64,000 nt of DNA from Amoebidium appalachense (lineage: Eukaryota; Ichthyosporea): assembly GCA_963693365.1 (NCBI GenBank), contig CAVNZM010000007.1, forward strand, positions 10,602,001-10,666,000. The letters run 5' to 3'. How positions within the stretch are numbered: the stretch's first letter is position 1; every line of letters begins with the position of its first letter. The notes under the pieces are model-generated. The model made no database searches and was not told the origin of the DNA. It saw only the letters and a program-made list of their open reading frames with translations. Below, one piece after another: positions 51,880 to 64,000 of the stretch. The position numbers and the translations under genes were made by a program.

Positions 51880-52326
51880 CTTTAGCACCCTCTACCCTCA
51901 CCCCTTCATCTCCAATTCTTTTCACGCACAAAAGATGCTTTAGACAAATGATCATGAATTCAGATAACTGTATCATGCTTACTATTATTGATGAATTTGA
52001 CGGCCGCTTACCCCATCATCAGTAATAAATCTCTGCCACTGTTCTCAGTGCGTAAGCTTACACTCACCACCATGCATGGCCTTAAAAGACATGTAGGTAC
52101 GTGCATTGCTGATAAATATACACAAGCAATGCAACTATCGCCTCTTCATGCGGGGCAATCCCCACACACCCGTACACGCCGACACCAGCAAACCCCATTC
52201 CCACCCAACACCACCACCACCACCCCGCCAGTATACTGCACATACACCAATCACCACCTTCGAGCATGGGATTCATTTTTCTTTTTTTTCAATTTTTATT
52301 TCTTGATAGTGGGCCGGGCTGGCCGT
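51033..52326. other. Convergent intergenic region between the NYN gene and eS12
   Basis: AT-rich unique sequence with a (CA)n tract at 51403-51493 and a C run at 51847-51876. AATAAA motifs near 51574-51590 are candidate poly(A) signals for the NYN gene. No gene recognised. Confidence 0.5.
52295..52300 (-). terminator. AATAAA polyadenylation signal for eS12
   Basis: TTTATT on the plus strand reads AATAAA on the minus strand, about 27 nt after the eS12 stop codon, the expected position for a short 3' UTR. Confidence 0.55.
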
Positions 52327-53382
52327 CTACTTGTTAGTCTTGAAGTACTCAAGCAGCACATCGACGGCAGGGGAGTGCACCCCGTAGTCCTTCACAACCA
52401 CACAGCTGCAGTTGCGCACCTTGCGGGGGTTGCCCTCCTTGTCGATCTTGCACAGCCCAACCCACTCCCCCAGCTTCTTGCCATCGTCCACCTGAGGAAA
52501 ACAAAGTCATGACAGGCCCAAGTGCATGCACCAAGACACAACACACACGGAAAAAAAAGAGAGGTCAAACAAACACTGCAACACATTTCCTTTCCCTTTC
52601 CTCCGAGGGGTGAAAAGGGGGGGAGTGGGAGGGGATTGATACATGAAACTGTATGCCGCTTGCTAAGGCATGTGCCGTCCTGGTCATTTGCTCTTCCCCT
52701 GTCTGTTCTTTCTTTCGCTCTACTATTTCTTGCCACCCTCCCAAAAAACTGTCACGTACACCATCCTTTTCTACATCCACACAAGCCCAGAATCGTATAA
52801 TAATCAACAGTCCAATCACGTGCGCGTAGGAAACCACCACACCCCCCCATGGCGCCATCAACGAACAACACTCATTGCCACCCATTCAACCAGTGTGCCT
52901 GCCGACATACCAGACACTTCCATCACTCTCCCTTGCCACATTGCACACAACTCCCATCACACAGCCTTCCCCCCTCCCCCCCCCCCCCCCCAAAGGGACC
53001 TTCCCTCCGGGGGAAACCAAAAATTCCGTTGAGCAACCCCCCCCCCCCCCCCCCCCACACACACACCCACCCACCCACACCTCATGAATGCTAATACCAG
53101 TACCAAAAAACCCCACCGACCCCCACCCCCATATCGGTACGAAAAAACTCCACCAATCCCCCCCCTCCCCCACCACCACCACCACACACACACCCACCTG
53201 GATGAGGTTGATCTTGTGCTCGGCACACAGGGCCTCAACCAGCTGGACATAGGCAGGCTCGTCGCAGCTGGACGACAGGACGCAGAGGTGCGCCTAAGTG
53301 TGTGTGTGCATGTGTGTACGTGTGAGTGTGCGTACGTGTGAGTGTGTGAGTGTGTGTGAGTGAGAGAGAGAGAGAGAGAGAG

Positions 53383-53418
<36 letters not shown>

Positions 53419-53586
53419 CCTGTGTGTGTGTGTGTGTGTACAAGCATGGTATGTATGATTAGCTGTCTGATAAATTCTGAAAGCAGACACTGCCAGTCAG
53501 ACCGAGAGGTTAATACTTCAAGTGTGAATAAAACACTTGCTGACGTGCACTCCATGGTGCAGAGTGACACTTTCACTTGTGCATGT

Positions 53587-53617
<31 letters not shown>

Positions 53618-54265
53618 GGGGTTGCTGCCCCGTGCTTGTGGATGGCCAGTGTACGGTAGTGCCTTGATGTACATTACAGTGCGCGTGAGGAATGTCGCAC
53701 TTCCCAATACAAGCACTTGTAACTCTAGGTTGTGCATCTGCCCTATCGAATACGTTGCCAACAGCCAAAGCATAACAACCGCTGAAGGTATAATCCCAGC
53801 ACAGTGCCCTCCCCCCGCCCCTCCCTCCCCACCCGCCGCAACTCCAGGCCCCTCCCCCCAACCAACCTGCATCACCTCTCCCTCCCAACCCTTCCCCTTC
53901 CTCCCACATCACTTCCCCATCTCCTTCCACCCCACCCCCCGCCCACCCCCTTGCCCCCAACCACCACCCCTACTGCCAAAGCACAGAAAGACCCACGCCT
54001 ACACAAGCTCACCGACCACTAGACCCCCCTATCAGTACACGTATGATACCCCCTCCCTCCCCCGCCCCCCTCCCCCCTCCCCCCCTTTTACCTGGCGGCG
54101 GTCCAGAGCCTTAGCGCCCTCGTGCAGGCCCCGGGCCAGGCCGTCGTGGGCGAGGGCGTTCTTGAGGACCACCTGCAAGGCCGTCATGACGTCCATCTTC
54201 TCCGTCTCAACTACGACGGGGGCAGGTGCGGGGGCCGCAACCTCAACATCTCCTTCCCCAGACAT
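52327..54265 (-). CDS. RPS12: Ribosomal protein eS12 (RPS12)
   Basis: A small-subunit ribosomal protein of the L7Ae/L30e fold. Three exons in coding order: 54265-54092, 53293-53198, 52491-52327 (TAG); all introns are phase 0 and the product is 144 residues (human 132). Near-invariant stretches: [73 protein letters not shown] and [11 protein letters not shown]. The N-terminal ~24 residues ([13 protein letters not shown]) form an Ala/Pro-rich extension not seen in the human protein. An upstream ATG at about 54295 is out of frame and may lie before the transcription start. Divergent from the LRR gene. Confidence 0.97.
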
Positions 54266-54478
54266 GGTGACGTCCTCGCTGCCCACCCCGCCATATTAAT
54301 GTGTGGGTAACGAACTTTCAACGCACGTACGTGCTCTTGCGGTGGCTATACAAACAGACTAGGTGAGTGCGAGTCGAGGAACGATTCTATTATCCTACGA
54401 ACAAGTCCCAAGAGCACTGACGTAACCCTTGTCTAACATGATCATACCGAGGCGGATCCAGCGACTCCCTACCCCCCC

Positions 54479-54509
<31 letters not shown>

Positions 54510-54908
54510 AAAAAAAAAAAAGGGGATAAATAAGGCAAGGCAAAATAGGCATAAAAGAGCTCTAGCAGAATATCTGAGAGTAGGGCAGGCTTACATGTGA
54601 GCGCGGAGGCTAAAAAAAGGTCTTTTGCTGGTTTGAAACCAAAACAAAAAGGACTGAAGCGAAGGACGTTGTGACGCACATGTACACCCTAGTACCAACA
54701 TAAATAGAGCAAAATAGCTAAATTCAACAGCCGTTCTGTGAAGCAAACTTTGTTCTCTCTTGAAAATTTTTGTAATTTAAGATCTCTGAATGTCAGTTCT
54801 GGCCACGTTGGTGAGCCACCGTGACGTCACGATTACGCTATTTCCTTTCTTTCTTTGAAGCCCACACCCAACACTGATTACCGCCAAAGCACAAATCCTT
54901 ATGTTACT
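54266..54908. promoter_or_regulatory. Bidirectional promoter region of eS12 and the LRR gene
   Basis: 643 bp between start codons. It contains a perfect CRE palindrome TGACGTCA at 54822-54829, about 80 bp before the LRR ATG, and a C-run/A-run composite at 54473-54520. Confidence 0.45.
54822..54829. promoter_or_regulatory. CRE-type palindrome TGACGTCA
   Basis: A consensus CREB/ATF site 80 bp upstream of the LRR start codon, a plausible position for a core-proximal element. Function is inferred from the motif only. Confidence 0.4.

Positions 54909-54912
<4 letters not shown>
54901..54912 (+). other. Minimal upstream ORF overlapping the LRR start codon
   Basis: ATG TTA CTA TGA: a three-codon uORF whose stop (54910-54912) overlaps the main ATG (54909-54911) as ATGA. 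This arrangement could allow termination-reinitiation if the 5' leader includes it. Confidence 0.4.

Positions 54913-64000
<9,088 letters not shown>

Noticed and set aside
54266-54295. Upstream ATG of eS12 as the true start
   Set aside because: It is out of frame with the conserved protein; ATG at 54265 gives the conserved frame directly.

Overview
This is intron-dense nuclear DNA of a eukaryote. All genes but one are split by GT-AG introns. Introns and spacers are saturated with (CA)n/(GT)n, (CT)n and very long G/C homopolymers. The conserved set (WDTC1, an SV2-type transporter, VMA21, ATPAF2, ZNF277, eS12, an LRRC20-like protein) resembles animal genes and would suit a unicellular relative of animals or an early-branching animal. 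That placement is inference; nothing in the window names the species.

Layout: (1) 668-9413 (+) WDTC1, lacking only its first exon(s); (2) 10624-16360 (-) a compact SV2-like MFS transporter; (3) 16361-25268, a gene-poor, repeat-rich stretch holding one intronless secreted ricin-B-type lectin (19256-20176, -), a TATA-bearing divergent promoter, a foldback element, (CT)n blocks and two copies of a dispersed repeat; (4) 25269-28166 (-) VMA21, divergent from 28656-35868 (+) ATPAF2; (5) 37557-44179 (-) ZNF277, divergent from 44522-51032 (+) a NYN-domain nuclease-like gene; (6) 52327-54265 (-) ribosomal protein eS12, divergent from 54909 to beyond the window end (+) a two-module leucine-rich-repeat gene. 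From VMA21 onward the genes alternate strictly in strand, giving three head-to-head pairs with 342-643 bp between start codons.

The genes do not form one pathway. They are housekeeping functions: ubiquitin-ligase adaptor (WDTC1), V-ATPase assembly (VMA21), mitochondrial F1-ATPase assembly (ATPAF2), translation (eS12), membrane transport (SV2-like) and RNA/nucleic-acid biology (NYN, ZNF277). Exon borders were set by hand, by requiring continuous reading phase and family conservation.

The most unusual observations are: an intragenic duplication of a six-exon block in the LRR gene with exon sizes preserved; two minisatellites that contain an authentic splice junction, so that the intron carries tandem decoy splice sites; many introns whose 3' splice site is simply (CA)nCAG; a recurrent polar T-run/G-run composite repeat; and a roughly 420-bp foldback element. 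Three genes show one reading-phase discrepancy each, in or beside a short homopolymer, so base-level errors in the assembly are likely.
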